A stretch of DNA of 64,000 nucleotides from contig UQCQ01000006.1 in assembly GCA_900539595.1 (NCBI GenBank), forward strand, positions 1 through 64,000. Direction: 5' to 3'. Positions within the stretch are counted from its first letter, which is position 1. Each line of letters starts with the position of its first letter. Under the pieces are notes generated by a model. That model was not told the origin of the DNA, made no database searches, and was given only the letters and a program-made list of their open reading frames with translations. A program made the translations under genes and the position numbers. Shown here piece after piece: positions 32,504 through 41,825 of the stretch. This stretch comes from an uncultured Mollicutes bacterium (GTDB taxonomy: Bacteria > Bacillota_I > Bacilli_A > RFN20 > CAG-826).

Positions 32504-35455
32504 CTATAAAGAACAACTCGTGAAGGAATGAGCTTCCACCTGGATGGTTTTGGTTTGCCCATTCACGTGACAAGTTAATGTTTCCTTGGAAGAAGAGGGG
32601 TTCCAAACCATGGCACGACGCACCCCGTTATTGTTATAAACGGTCGCACTGCAATAGGTGCTGGGGTCAAAGTAGGCATCAACGTCTTTGTTCCCATATG
32701 TGTTGAGGCCATGCACCATCCAATAGGAACCGATTAATTCGTTTTTATAATCGTCGTTTTGAATTTTCACGCTATCAAATTGGTTCATCGCGGCAGAAGG
32801 ATTGACCAAGGCTTCGACTGCCCACATGTTGGAGAACCAGGTTCTGGGGGCACCTCCGCATTTTCTTTCCATTTCAGAATAGATTTTTTGGAATACGGCC
32901 TTTTCCTTTTCCCCGATGACGTAATGGCTTAGATATTCTCCGGTTGGGAGCCAATGGATACCGTAAATGAATTCGGGATTCGAACCAAACCATGTGGCAC
33001 AGCTGTTCTTTCCACCCCAAAGAATTCCAATGACGTGGGTGTAATTGGACAAGGAGTCGATCCAATTATCTTCGTCATAGTTAAACCAATATTGCTTGAT
33101 CGATGTCATTTCCGTGGCAAATCCATAGGCGGCGGCATTGGAAAGAGAGGTGTCTCCTAGGGCTTTTGCCAATAAATATCCTGCCGTCCAACTATTGAGG
33201 GCCTCTCCACAACTTTCCTGATCGTTCCCGTCTCCAAAATCGCCGATTCCATCCGCCCAACTATGCCCTGCATAGGAATCAAATCCACGCAAAACAGGCA
33301 TCTTTTCGTTCGAGCCGTCATTCATGTAATCCTGAAGAACGAGTTTGGCCATGGATCCGTATTGGCTCAAGAACACCGAGTCGTACATGGCAAGAACTGC
33401 AGAAGCAAAAACAAGGTACCCGGAAGTGAAGTGGTGATCGGAAATACGGGTGTTATTGGAGAAATTATTCGTGGAATAAAGCAACGAGCCAAATTTCTCG
33501 TCAAAGAAGAAATAACGAACGTCGTCCTTCCCCGAATAGGTGAACCAGTCTACTAACAAGGTTTTAAGACGACCTTTTAGCGAATCGCGAAGGGCTGCTT
33601 CCCCAATTTGGTCCGCGGCAATAAGGGCTTGGGACAAAGGATAAAGAGCCTTGGCATTCCAGTAAGGCCCCGGGGCATTGGCAAAATCCTTGGAGGAATC
33701 CTTCCAATCAAGGGAGACGTTGCTAGAAAGCTTGGTATCGTCCAAAAGGGTGTTCATCCACCCTTTCAAGGCGTTTTTATCGACACCGTTAGGGAGAACA
33801 AAACTAGGGAGAACGCCATAGAAATCGTTTTTCGTCTCAAACGTATGGGCGGGAAGCATTTTGCTAGCACCACGGAATGTCTTTTTCGTGTATTTTGAAG
33901 GAACGGCTTCACTTTTCTTCCATTGATGGGGGAAGAGGGAGAATAGACCCGCTTCATTGGATTCGGTGAAATTTTGTCGGTTGGATCGGAATTTCGTTGT
34001 TACGGTCTTCCCCGCGATTTGATATTCGGAATGAAGGGACAAGGGGACGGAATAACCGTGTTGGTGATAGAAAGGAGCCTCCTCCACGTTGTTTATGGAA
34101 GCGACGGAAACCAAATTTCCTTCTCCTAGCGTCAAATCCACTTGAGCCATGAATGCGGCATTGAGCTGTGAGCCTTGGCTAAAGGCGAAAGTGGAGTTCT
34201 TTGGAACATTAACAAGATACCAAAGGTCTTGATATTGGGCGGCTCCAACCGCGGAGCTTGGGAAGGTGGTGGCGTAGCCGTAATGAACGTTAGGATAACG
34301 AACTACTAATGCCTCCCCTTTGTAGGAGGAACCCGTTATTTTTTCTCCGGATACGGTATAGAACTCATAGGGTGCTGTGCATCCTGCAGTGCGGAGATTT
34401 ATCTGAAGGTTCGACGTTTTGCTTTCAAAGAAGGCGTAAGGGGAAGCCTCACTTCCTTTAAACACCATTTCATCTTCTCCGTTTTCTACAGTGCGTAAAG
34501 AAAGTTCGACGGAGGATTCGCTATAATCGCTTACAAACACCTTTGGTGCCCCTTTTAGTCCAACGGGAGCGAGGGTTATATCCGTGAAGGTTGGCCGGAA
34601 ATTCTCCATCGTGGTTTGCTTGGCTCCCGTTGTATCAGGAGCATCAAAATATTGGGTGAATCCCGTTCCTCTGCAGGAAATTTGGAAGCCATTCCTGAAA
34701 GAAACGTCTAGGGGGTTCATGCATAAAACAGTAGATCCGCCATTATTTCCATACATCATCCCCGTGAAGAATTGATTGGAGGGCACGGCGCCTTTGTTAT
34801 AGAGGCGGGCATCCAAATTAACGGGGTTAGGTGCTCTTTTGAAAAGGTTTTCATTGTCTCCATCAGCAGAAGGAACGTTGCCAGTTCGATAGCTTCCTTG
34901 CCCCAAGGTTACGATTCGATCCTCCCCTTCTCGCTCAATGCGTTGAGGATAAACAAAAGGACTATCATCCACGATGATGGTCCGCGTCACGGATCCAGAA
35001 GACTGATTTTCGTTTACCGAATAAGTAAGGACATATTCGCCTTTCTTTCCATAGTCGACGAAACCTTTCATTTGAATACAATCCGTTAAATCCACGCCAT
35101 TTTGGCTTTTAGCGGTTACGCCGTCTAAAGCGTGGAAATAATGACCGACGGGCCAATGTGTCGTGCCGATTCCTTCAAAAAGAACATTTCCTACCGGTTC
35201 TGGGTCGGGGATATCGATATCGCTAGTGGAGGAGCTAGAAGAATTACTAGAGGAAGCACTAGAAGAAGGGCTTTCAGAAGAAGGGTGGCTACTCGAGAAC
35301 TCGCTTTCGCTTGAATTGGTTTCATTTTCGGAACTCGTAGAAGAATTGTCTACAAAGCTAGAATTGCTAGAGGAACTTTGAGAGGGAGTAGACCCACACG
35401 CCGCTAATAGCAATGAAGAAGTGGTAAGAGCTAAGAGAATTTTTGATTTTTTCAT
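32504..35455 (-). CDS. Endo-beta-1,3-glucanase lipoprotein, GH81
   Basis: The start is the ATG at 35455 with GAGG upstream; the lipobox is LLLAACGS. A long Ser-rich linker (residues about 25-90) and a beta-sandwich module precede the GH81 domain. Landmarks are the N-terminal barrel region (PSNQFFTGMMYGNNGG), then FGSLLYSTNNFSNNTRISDHHFTSGYLVFASAVLA. The catalytic region is SWADGIGDFGDGNDQESCGEALNSW, with E747 and E751 the candidate catalytic pair. At 984 residues it is long for the family because of the linker and front module. It should cut internal beta-1,3 bonds of laminarin, callose or yeast glucan at the cell surface. Confidence 0.9.
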   Translation of the reverse strand: MKKSKILLALTTSSLLLAACGSTPSQSSSSNSSFVDNSSTSSENETNSSESEFSSSHPSSESPSSSASSSNSSSSSTSDIDIPDPEPVGNVLFEGIGTTHWPVGHYFHALDGVTAKSQNGVDLTDCIQMKGFVDYGKKGEYVLTYSVNENQSSGSVTRTIIVDDSPFVYPQRIEREGEDRIVTLGQGSYRTGNVPSADGDNENLFKRAPNPVNLDARLYNKGAVPSNQFFTGMMYGNNGGSTVLCMNPLDVSFRNGFQISCRGTGFTQYFDAPDTTGAKQTTMENFRPTFTDITLAPVGLKGAPKVFVSDYSESSVELSLRTVENGEDEMVFKGSEASPYAFFESKTSNLQINLRTAGCTAPYEFYTVSGEKITGSSYKGEALVVRYPNVHYGYATTFPSSAVGAAQYQDLWYLVNVPKNSTFAFSQGSQLNAAFMAQVDLTLGEGNLVSVASINNVEEAPFYHQHGYSVPLSLHSEYQIAGKTVTTKFRSNRQNFTESNEAGLFSLFPHQWKKSEAVPSKYTKKTFRGASKMLPAHTFETKNDFYGVLPSFVLPNGVDKNALKGWMNTLLDDTKLSSNVSLDWKDSSKDFANAPGPYWNAKALYPLSQALIAADQIGEAALRDSLKGRLKTLLVDWFTYSGKDDVRYFFFDEKFGSLLYSTNNFSNNTRISDHHFTSGYLVFASAVLAMYDSVFLSQYGSMAKLVLQDYMNDGSNEKMPVLRGFDSYAGHSWADGIGDFGDGNDQESCGEALNSWTAGYLLAKALGDTSLSNAAAYGFATEMTSIKQYWFNYDEDNWIDSLSNYTHVIGILWGGKNSCATWFGSNPEFIYGIHWLPTGEYLSHYVIGEKEKAVFQKIYSEMERKCGGAPRTWFSNMWAVEALVNPSAAMNQFDSVKIQNDDYKNELIGSYWMVHGLNTYGNKDVDAYFDPSTYCSATVYNNNGVRRAMVWNPSSSKETLTCHVNGQTKTIQVEAHSFTSCSL

Positions 35456-35474
35456 AAGGTAGTTCCTCATTTTA

Positions 35475-35524
35475 GGAAAACGGTTTCCCCTTCGAAAATA
35501 TACCATAAAATTTAATTGTTGTAA
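35475..35524 (-). promoter_or_regulatory. Promoter and operator of the GH81 gene
   Basis: On the minus strand TTACAA (35524-35519), 16 bases, TATATT (35502-35497). Directly downstream of the -10 lies GGAAAACGGTTTCC (35475-35488), which contains the GAAANCGNTTTC pattern. Binding there would block transcription start. Confidence 0.7.
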
Positions 35525-35592
35525 GGGCTTTCAGAGAAAAGAACAATGAACTCTTTCCCCTCTCGTGGACGTGTTCCCCCTCAAAGATTACA

Positions 35593-36078
35593 ATGGAATG
35601 GATGAACCGATTTGACGATCTAGAAAAAATATCTGCATTAAAAAAACAGAGGATGATTGGTTTGTTGCTTGCCATTTTATTCGCGGCTTTATTTTTCCTT
35701 GGTTTCCTTTTTTGCTTCTTTTTTCAAACCCGCGCTACCATGATCGCGTGGGTGATTGGAACTACGGCCTTTTCCGTAGTCTGTATTACGTTTTTCCTCT
35801 ATTCCTTTTTCATGCTTTATCAGCCGGTAAATGTTTACCTCAAGCTTTTGACGAACCCCAAAAAGAAGGAAAATTTTGAAGCAGGGATTTTTCTTAAAAT
35901 AGGCGAATATACAGAAACCCACCAGGGGGTTGTCTGCCGCATTCTTTGGGTGGAACAAAACGAAAAAACGTTGCAAATCCCCGTTCAAAAGGATGAGAAG
36001 ATCGAATTGAAACCAGGGAGTTCCTACCGGTTTTTATTAAAAAACGACATCGTGATTGGATGGGAGGAAGAACAATGA
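35593..36078 (+). CDS. Small membrane protein of the beta-glucan locus
   Basis: 161 residues with two membrane helices near residues 20-70 (MIGLLLAILFAALFFLGFLFCFFF, then AWVIGTTAFSVVCITFFLYSFFMLY). A soluble C-terminal domain of about 80 residues follows (GEYTETHQGVVCRILWVEQNEKTLQIPV...RFLLKNDIVIGW) that looks like a small beta-barrel. No family is recognised. It begins a three-gene run that ends before the LacI regulator; the next gene starts four bases before this one stops. Confidence 0.65.
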   Translation: MEWMNRFDDLEKISALKKQRMIGLLLAILFAALFFLGFLFCFFFQTRATMIAWVIGTTAFSVVCITFFLYSFFMLYQPVNVYLKLLTNPKKKENFEAGIFLKIGEYTETHQGVVCRILWVEQNEKTLQIPVQKDEKIELKPGSSYRFLLKNDIVIGWEEEQ

Positions 36079-36734
36079 ACCTCCGTCCTAGCAAGAAAAC
36101 AATTCGCGATTTCTTTGTCCGCTTTGGATGGGGAATCCTAGGAGGAGGGCTTCTAAGCTTTCTTGTTTTAGATTTTTCGTTGCGGGCCATCGATGCGATT
36201 CAGCCTCGCGAAAAATTGGACTTCTTCATTGAGTCCTATGTCTTGAAAGAAAATACGTTAGCGGAAGATATGGTTGCTCGCTTTGAAAACCAAGGGATTT
36301 TACAGTGCAACATCTATCACGTTTATCCCGAAGAAGCGGCGATAGGACAACGGTTCCAAGCCCAAGGATTAACCAGCGACTTTTGCATCTTAAGCGAAAG
36401 TGACGTGAAGGGTTTTCGGGATATGATGGGAGAGTTCTTCCGCCCATTAGACGAGGATTCCAAAAAAGAAATGCTCCAGGGCACAAAGAAGAACTACGAC
36501 ACCTATTCCGCGCTCAATCTGGAATGGGGGCTTCAACTTTATGACTCCAATGATTCCACGTATAACCAGCAATTTGACTTCTCCCCTTTGCTTTCCTTCT
36601 CCAGCCCTAAGCCAGATAAGCAGGAGTCCTTTTATCTATTTTTCCTTGCTCAAAGCGTCCATTTTGGAAAAGAGGATCGCCTCGGTTACGAGGCTTGCTC
36701 TTATTTTCTTCAGTTCTATGAGGCAAAAGCATGA
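36075..36734 (+). CDS. Membrane-anchored protein of unknown function
   Basis: The ATG at 36075 overlaps the previous stop (ATGA) and follows GGGAGGAAG. The 219-residue protein has one N-terminal helix (FGWGILGGGLLSFLVLDFSLRAI) and an extracytoplasmic domain (QCNIYHVYPEEAAIGQRFQAQGLTSDFCILSESDV...FFLAQSVHFGKEDR). That domain recalls the ligand-contact half of a solute-binding protein, but the family is not certain. It is coupled to both neighbours, so the three products probably form one membrane complex. Confidence 0.65.
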   Translation: MNLRPSKKTIRDFFVRFGWGILGGGLLSFLVLDFSLRAIDAIQPREKLDFFIESYVLKENTLAEDMVARFENQGILQCNIYHVYPEEAAIGQRFQAQGLTSDFCILSESDVKGFRDMMGEFFRPLDEDSKKEMLQGTKKNYDTYSALNLEWGLQLYDSNDSTYNQQFDFSPLLSFSSPKPDKQESFYLFFLAQSVHFGKEDRLGYEACSYFLQFYEAKA

Positions 36735-37543
36735 AAGAAACGAAATTACCCACGGAAGATCGCCTCTTGCCCGATACGCGTCTAGAGTTATTGAAAGATA
36801 CCTTGCGATATCGTTTTTTGGATGTTGTTCTGCTTAGCATTTTGACGGGCTTGTTTTTCCTCCCTTTGATTCTTTGGATCGTCGTGGCGACGTCGCTTGG
36901 GTTATTGGATTCATCCAACATCGCTTCCGTCTTGCTTACTTATGGCATCGCGATTCTTGGTTTTATGATTGCGGGATTTGGTTTAGGCGGAACCTTTTAC
37001 GTTTGCAAGAAAATGGCGTGGGGAGAAGGGGGCATGCTTGGCGCCGATTTTTTGGAAGGGACCGTCAAAAACATGGGTACGTCCCTGGCTCTTTTTGGTT
37101 TTTTAGGAATTTTATATTTCGCCATCAAAGCGGAATCCGCATGGATGTCTTTGGATGAAACCTTGCCTCATGCGGCGAAGATATGCTTTTCTGGTCTTTC
37201 TTATGGCCTATTTCTTCTATGCCTGTGCTCCTCGTTATTTCATTTGACCCAATCTACCATTTACGAGGATCGATTCCTCTCCCTCTGCTGGAATAGCATC
37301 AAATTCCTCGTGGGAAAAGTTTTGACGAATATCCCCGTGTTCTTGCTTGTCCTCTTTCCTTTCTTCCTCATGGAATTCTTGCCCTACCTTCTTGCCACCA
37401 TCCTTTCTTTTTTCTTCCTTTTCCTTTTTTGGTTTGGGTTTTCTGCTTTTGTATTTACCCTTTATGCCCATTCCCTTTTTGACAAGGTCATTAATCAAAA
37501 TCAATTCCCTGAAATTGTGAGAAAGGGATTACGGAAACACTGA
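36731..37543 (+). CDS. Six-helix membrane protein, YesL/DUF624-like
   Basis: It starts inside the previous stop (ATGA). The 270-residue protein has about six hydrophobic helices. The segment RFLDVVLLSILTGLFFLPLILWIVVATSLG and the later SIKFLVGKVLTNIPVFLLVLFPFF follow the layout of DUF624/YesL proteins, which often sit beside sugar ABC transporters. The match is by pattern only. It comes just before the LacI-type regulator of the locus. Confidence 0.65.
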   Translation: MKETKLPTEDRLLPDTRLELLKDTLRYRFLDVVLLSILTGLFFLPLILWIVVATSLGLLDSSNIASVLLTYGIAILGFMIAGFGLGGTFYVCKKMAWGEGGMLGADFLEGTVKNMGTSLALFGFLGILYFAIKAESAWMSLDETLPHAAKICFSGLSYGLFLLCLCSSLFHLTQSTIYEDRFLSLCWNSIKFLVGKVLTNIPVFLLVLFPFFLMEFLPYLLATILSFFFLFLFWFGFSAFVFTLYAHSLFDKVINQNQFPEIVRKGLRKH

Positions 37544-37567
37544 GACGATATTTCCTATTTTGTGCAG

Positions 37568-37579
37568 GAAACCGATTGC
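37568..37579. promoter_or_regulatory. Weak LacI-type operator before the regulator gene
   Basis: GAAACCGATTGC differs from GAAANCGNTTTC at one position and lies 52 bases before the regulator start. It suggests autoregulation. Confidence 0.45.
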
Positions 37580-37630
37580 AATGGCCATTTTTCCGTGCAA
37601 TACTTTGAGAAACTTTAGGAAACATTCCAT

Positions 37631-38641
37631 ATGGCAAACGTAACGATTTATGACGTCGCCAAAAAATGCGGCGTCTCCCCCGGAACGGTAAGCAAAGCGA
37701 TCAACAACTATTCCGCCATCCCCTCCAAAACGAAAGAACGCATTTTAAAAGCGATGAAGGAGATGAATTACATTCCTAACGTCGGGGCGAAAGCTCTTTC
37801 CAAACGAGTATCCAAAAATATTGGGGTTCTCGCTTATTTTGGAATGGACATCTCTCCTTTTAAATCGCCCCTATTCACGGAGATCCTTGACTCCGCTCAA
37901 AGCGACTTGAATTCTCAAGGATATGATTTGCTTTTCGTCTCTCATAACGTCGATGGTCGGGACGGAAGTTTTTATGAAAACTGCGTATCCCGTAATGTGG
38001 CGGGAACTTTGCTTTTCGGCGACATGTCCAACCCCGAAATGAAAGAAGTGACGGAAAGTTCGATTCCCTGCGTGGCATTCGACTACGCGGATGATAACGT
38101 CACCGGCGTATTTTCCAACAACAAAGAAGCAATGAAAGAATTGACCCGTTACCTCATTTCCCTGGGCCATAAGCGCATCGTGTTTGTCCATGGTGAGCAG
38201 TCTCGCGCGACGGATAAACGCATTGAGGGTTTTAAAGAAGCCATGAACGAAGCGGGTATCGCTTTGCGGGATGACACCTTGGTTCCGGCGAGGTATTTGG
38301 ACGTAGATTCCGTCGCGAACATCACCCGGAATTTGATGCGTCGTATTTTGCCTCCTACCGCCATTCTTTATCCCGATGATCGTTCTGCGATTCGCGCCCT
38401 CTCTACTTTGCAGTCCCTTGGTTTAACTTGCCCCGGGGATGTTTCTATCGCTGGATTTGACGGATTGGAGATTTCTCAGATTGTTTCCCCTCATTTGACC
38501 ACCGTGAAACAAGACACGGCCAAGATTGGAAAGATATTGGCCAAAGAATTGATTGATCTCATCGAAAAGAAAAAGACGACCAATGAAATCATCGAAGCTC
38601 GCGCTTCCTTGCTCATTGGAGAATCCACCTCTTCGATTTGA
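37631..38641 (+). CDS. LacI-family regulator of the beta-glucan locus
   Basis: 336 residues. The N-terminal HTH is VTIYDVAKKCGVSPGTVSKAINNYSAIPSKTKERILKAMKEMNYIPN, followed by the hinge helix and a periplasmic-binding-type sensor domain (NIGVLAYFGMDISPFKSPLF...ADVSIAGFDGLEISQIVSPHLTTVKQD region). It lies between divergent glucanase genes. Palindromes of the LacI type (GAAANCGNTTTC) are found before four neighbouring transcription units and near its own start. It most likely represses the locus until an oligosaccharide binds. Confidence 0.92.
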   Translation: MANVTIYDVAKKCGVSPGTVSKAINNYSAIPSKTKERILKAMKEMNYIPNVGAKALSKRVSKNIGVLAYFGMDISPFKSPLFTEILDSAQSDLNSQGYDLLFVSHNVDGRDGSFYENCVSRNVAGTLLFGDMSNPEMKEVTESSIPCVAFDYADDNVTGVFSNNKEAMKELTRYLISLGHKRIVFVHGEQSRATDKRIEGFKEAMNEAGIALRDDTLVPARYLDVDSVANITRNLMRRILPPTAILYPDDRSAIRALSTLQSLGLTCPGDVSIAGFDGLEISQIVSPHLTTVKQDTAKIGKILAKELIDLIEKKKTTNEIIEARASLLIGESTSSI

Positions 38642-38655
38642 AGAGATAACCGAAA

Positions 38656-38687
38656 AGACGGCCGCCAATGACAGCCGTCTTTTTTTG
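38656..38687. terminator. Terminator between convergent regulator and GH16 genes
   Basis: AGACGGC (38656-38662) and GCCGTCT (38674-38680), with T7 on the right and AAAA on the left, so it can act in both directions. Confidence 0.88.
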
Positions 38688-38696
38688 CTGACTCAT

Positions 38697-40172
38697 TTAA
38701 GCAAGTTTCAATGAGGCGTTGTTATAACTGACTCCGCCCTCTTCCGAGGTGATAGCAATATGAATGGTAGATGCCCCTTCTGGAACGACAAGGTCTTTCG
38801 ATATTTCGTTCCAATCGGTGGAAGAAACGGGGATGACTTCGGTTTTACCAACGGCTTTCCCGCTGGCCTTGCGATAGGAAATTTCTACATTGCCAGAACT
38901 GGCAGTATCTTTGAGTTTTGCGTCAATTTTGAACTTTGCCTTTGTTCCCGGATAAAGCAAACTCACGTCTTGGCCTAGATATTCTCCATGGTATTCTTCC
39001 GTGGAATTTGCAGCGTTTAAGGTAAAGTAGTGGTCACTGCCGTTTGATTCTAAAACCGTGTTGCCCATCGAGGATTCTTCCCGTTTCCATCCAAAATAGG
39101 AATTGTCCGCTTTTGCGACGTCTATCGTTTCAAAATTGGCGTTGGAAAGTTTCTCGATGTGATTCGTTTCCGCGTAGGGAACGGACTCTGGGGCGATTTC
39201 GCTGGGGATTTTGTGACTATAGGAAGGATTTCCCCTGGCTTCTTCACAATATTGGCTTACGGAATCGAATTCCACGTAGGAAATCTCTTTCACAATCATG
39301 TAGTCGGTGTCGAAATAAGGATTTCCAGCCCACGAGGGAAGCCATAACCCGATCCAAAGGGGCATGGCAGTGGTCGGAACGGCATCACCGTCAATGGATT
39401 GGATGAGAATGCCGTCGATAAACCAGTCGATCCACGTCTTTCCGCTTCCTTGATAATCGGTATACCAATCGAAGGTGAATTTATGGAATTTCCCATCATT
39501 GAGGTAGCCGATTTGAGTTACATCGACATTTTGGGTTTCTTTCATAGAATGGGTTGTCCACGTGGTGCACCACTGATTGGTGTATTGCCCATCTCCCCCA
39601 AGCTCGATGTCGATTTCGTTTTGGGAGGTTTCTTCGTTTCCCGTGGCGCAATAATAGGTCCACATCGCGGTGACCCCGCCTTCTCGCGGCATTGGGCGCA
39701 TGTTGATTTCAAAACGACCGGGCTTTAAGAAATTCTTGGACATGATGACGCCGCCTTCGGCTTTGATGCGTCCTTGTTTGGCACTGACCATGTCGGAATC
39801 TTGGCAATAATTTCCACGGCCTCGAATCCCTAAATACGTTGAGGATCCATCTTGAATGTATTTCACGTTTCGCGAACGCACCCCATTATGCCAATCGGTT
39901 TGGCCCCCGGCATCCCAGTAGGCGTCGAGGATCCACCAAAGGCTATTATCTAGCTTGCCGTTATTTAGTTTTTCGTCGAAAGAGAGAGTAGAACCTTCTT
40001 CTTTGCTCACTCTTTCAAACACGGAATCGTAATAGGCGGTTCCATCAAAAGTCGTTGGTGGGACAATTTTCGTGGGCTGAGAAGAAGTGGCGTGTCCGCC
40101 TCCACAGGAAGCAAGGGCTGCAAGGGATAAGGTGAGAAGACTCACGGGGAATCGAGAGGTTTTATGATTCAT
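38697..40172 (-). CDS. Secreted GH16 beta-glucanase with C-terminal carbohydrate-binding module
   Basis: The start is the ATG at 40172 after GGAGGAC; the longer frame to 40274 overlaps the promoter. A lipobox-like stretch (LAALASCGGG) anchors it. The GH16 domain has the catalytic loop NEIDIELGG with E186, D188 and E190. This is the compact E-x-D-x-E spacing of lichenase-type enzymes, unlike the E-x-D-x-x-E of the two other GH16 genes here. The C-terminal about 150 residues form a CBM4/9-like jelly roll (LSNANFETIDVAKADNSYFGWKRE...GNVEISYRKASGKAVG). It probably cuts mixed-linkage or beta-1,3-glucans outside the cell. Confidence 0.88.
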   Translation of the reverse strand: MNHKTSRFPVSLLTLSLAALASCGGGHATSSQPTKIVPPTTFDGTAYYDSVFERVSKEEGSTLSFDEKLNNGKLDNSLWWILDAYWDAGGQTDWHNGVRSRNVKYIQDGSSTYLGIRGRGNYCQDSDMVSAKQGRIKAEGGVIMSKNFLKPGRFEINMRPMPREGGVTAMWTYYCATGNEETSQNEIDIELGGDGQYTNQWCTTWTTHSMKETQNVDVTQIGYLNDGKFHKFTFDWYTDYQGSGKTWIDWFIDGILIQSIDGDAVPTTAMPLWIGLWLPSWAGNPYFDTDYMIVKEISYVEFDSVSQYCEEARGNPSYSHKIPSEIAPESVPYAETNHIEKLSNANFETIDVAKADNSYFGWKREESSMGNTVLESNGSDHYFTLNAANSTEEYHGEYLGQDVSLLYPGTKAKFKIDAKLKDTASSGNVEISYRKASGKAVGKTEVIPVSSTDWNEISKDLVVPEGASTIHIAITSEEGGVSYNNASLKLA

Positions 40173-40187
40173 TTTTCCGTCCTCCAA

Positions 40188-40199
40188 GAAATCGGTTTC
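40188..40199. promoter_or_regulatory. LacI-type operator before the GH16 gene
   Basis: GAAATCGGTTTC lies 16 bases before the GH16 start codon. It is just downstream of a likely minus-strand -10 (TATCTT, about 40210-40215), so binding would block transcription. Confidence 0.7.
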
Positions 40200-40246
40200 T
40201 CTTATAGAAAGATAGCATCGAGCGCGCGAAACGACAATCTTTTTTT

Positions 40247-40258
40247 GAAAGCGCTTTA
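40247..40258. promoter_or_regulatory. LacI-type operator between divergent glucanase and transporter genes
   Basis: GAAAGCGCTTTA, ten bases upstream of the -35 of the transporter promoter and also upstream of the divergent GH16 promoter. Confidence 0.6.
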
Positions 40259-40267
40259 CTTTGCGTG

Positions 40268-40297
40268 TTGACATGACAATTTTCCGATTTCTATAAT
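40268..40297 (+). promoter_or_regulatory. Strong promoter of the glucan transporter operon
   Basis: Perfect TTGACA (40268-40273) and perfect TATAAT (40292-40297) with an 18-base spacer. Transcription would start near 40304. Confidence 0.88.
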
Positions 40298-40313
40298 TAA
40301 CACTGGAATTTAA

Positions 40314-40325
40314 GAAACCGCTTTC
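40314..40325. promoter_or_regulatory. LacI-type operator at the transporter transcription start
   Basis: GAAACCGCTTTC inside the longer dyad TTAAGAAA-CCGC-TTTCTTAA (40310-40329), about ten bases after the predicted start. This is the classical position for repression. Confidence 0.78.
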
Positions 40326-40348
40326 TTAAATGGAAAAGGAGTCGCGGA

Positions 40349-41806
40349 ATGAACAAAAAAACCCTTAAAAATTCTCTGCTTGTTTTATCAAGCATTGTCT
40401 TACTTGCCTCTTGCGGAGGCGGAAATGGCGGTGGAGACACCCCCAAAGACGATGAACTTTGGATTTGTGCCTATAACGGTGGATATGGCGACGCGTGGTT
40501 AGAATCCATGACGAAAGAGTTTGAAACCAAGACCGGAATCAAAGTCGTCTATCGCACGGATACTTCCTTGCTCGAAAAATTAGAGAATGATTTAAAGAAC
40601 GGAAGCGACTTCGACCTTTATATGTCCCACGATATTCCTTGGCAACGTTATGCCGCCAGCGGATACCTCGCGACTATGGATGATCTTTACGAGACCAAAA
40701 TCGATGGATATGGCGATAAGACCTTCAAGGATCGTCTTGTGGATGGCGCGGCTGAAATCTCTTCTCTATCGGTGAATGGCGAGACCCATTATTACAAATC
40801 CTGCTGGACGCAAGGAGCGGGTGGATTCGTCTACAACGCCACGATGTTCCAAGAAAATGGATGGTCTGTTCCGACGACCTATGATGAATTGGTCACCCTT
40901 TGCCAAACGATTAATGATGCGAAATTAACCGTCAGCGGTTCCCGTGAGAAGGTCAAACCCTTCACTTGGAGCGGAAGCCAACGTCAGTATTATTGGGATT
41001 ACCCCGTGTTTGAATGGTGGTACCAACTTGCCGGTGGCGAAAAATTCAATACCATCAAGCAATTTAAAGGCGCGGATGGATCCTATTCCACGGGCTATGA
41101 GATGTATAACCCGGACACCAACTACAAGGAATTCTGGCAAGCCTATGACATGTGGTTCAATTTGATTGGCAACAATTCCGAGAACAGCGTGACCAATTCG
41201 GCCAGCAAGACCTTGCCCCAAGCCCAAGCGGATTTCATTTTGGGCAAAGCGGCCATGATTCCCTATGCCCAGTGGGCCAAATATGAATTGGAGAAAACGG
41301 CGGAAGGCGAATTAGACTTCCAATATGCCATGATGCCGACCCCCAAGGCCACCGCCTCCAGCGAATCGGTCAATTTCATGGTCGGATTCGGGGATTCCAT
41401 GATCATCCCAGCTCAGTCCACCCATCAGGATCTTGCCAAAAAATTCTTGGCTTACATGGCGTCCGCGGATGGATGCAAGACCTTCGTGGATAAAGCAGAA
41501 GGCGCCTTCCTTGCCTTTGATTACAAGGACGTCGATTTGTCTTCGATTGAATCCAAAGATCTTTACACGAAATCCATTCACGAAAAATTAAGCGCGAAAA
41601 ATATCAACATCGTTTCCACCAATCCCATCACCTATCTCACGACGAACAAAGTCATGCCGTGGATCGGAAACACCTACTATTACGATAAATGCGCTGCCGA
41701 CTCAGATAAGTCTGCTTACACCTCCGCTGCACTTGGCAAAACCGTCTACGAAACTGCAAAATCGGGCTGGAAGAGCTGGATGAATAGCGCCGGTTTGAAA
41801 GACTAA
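40349..41806 (+). CDS. Sugar ABC transporter substrate-binding lipoprotein
   Basis: 485 residues with lipobox LLASCGGG and a family-1 solute-binding fold (ELWICAYNGGYGDAWLESMTKEFETKTGIKV, then DFDLYMSHDIPW; later YPVFEWWYQLAGG and AAMIPYAQWAKYELEK). It captures oligosaccharides at the cell surface and hands them to the two permeases that follow. Beta-glucan oligosaccharides are the inferred ligand, from the adjacent glucanases and phosphorylase. It is the first gene of the operon behind the strong promoter. Confidence 0.9.
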   Translation: MNKKTLKNSLLVLSSIVLLASCGGGNGGGDTPKDDELWICAYNGGYGDAWLESMTKEFETKTGIKVVYRTDTSLLEKLENDLKNGSDFDLYMSHDIPWQRYAASGYLATMDDLYETKIDGYGDKTFKDRLVDGAAEISSLSVNGETHYYKSCWTQGAGGFVYNATMFQENGWSVPTTYDELVTLCQTINDAKLTVSGSREKVKPFTWSGSQRQYYWDYPVFEWWYQLAGGEKFNTIKQFKGADGSYSTGYEMYNPDTNYKEFWQAYDMWFNLIGNNSENSVTNSASKTLPQAQADFILGKAAMIPYAQWAKYELEKTAEGELDFQYAMMPTPKATASSESVNFMVGFGDSMIIPAQSTHQDLAKKFLAYMASADGCKTFVDKAEGAFLAFDYKDVDLSSIESKDLYTKSIHEKLSAKNINIVSTNPITYLTTNKVMPWIGNTYYYDKCAADSDKSAYTSAALGKTVYETAKSGWKSWMNSAGLKD

Positions 41807-41825
41807 TTTGGTTTAGGACAAACTC

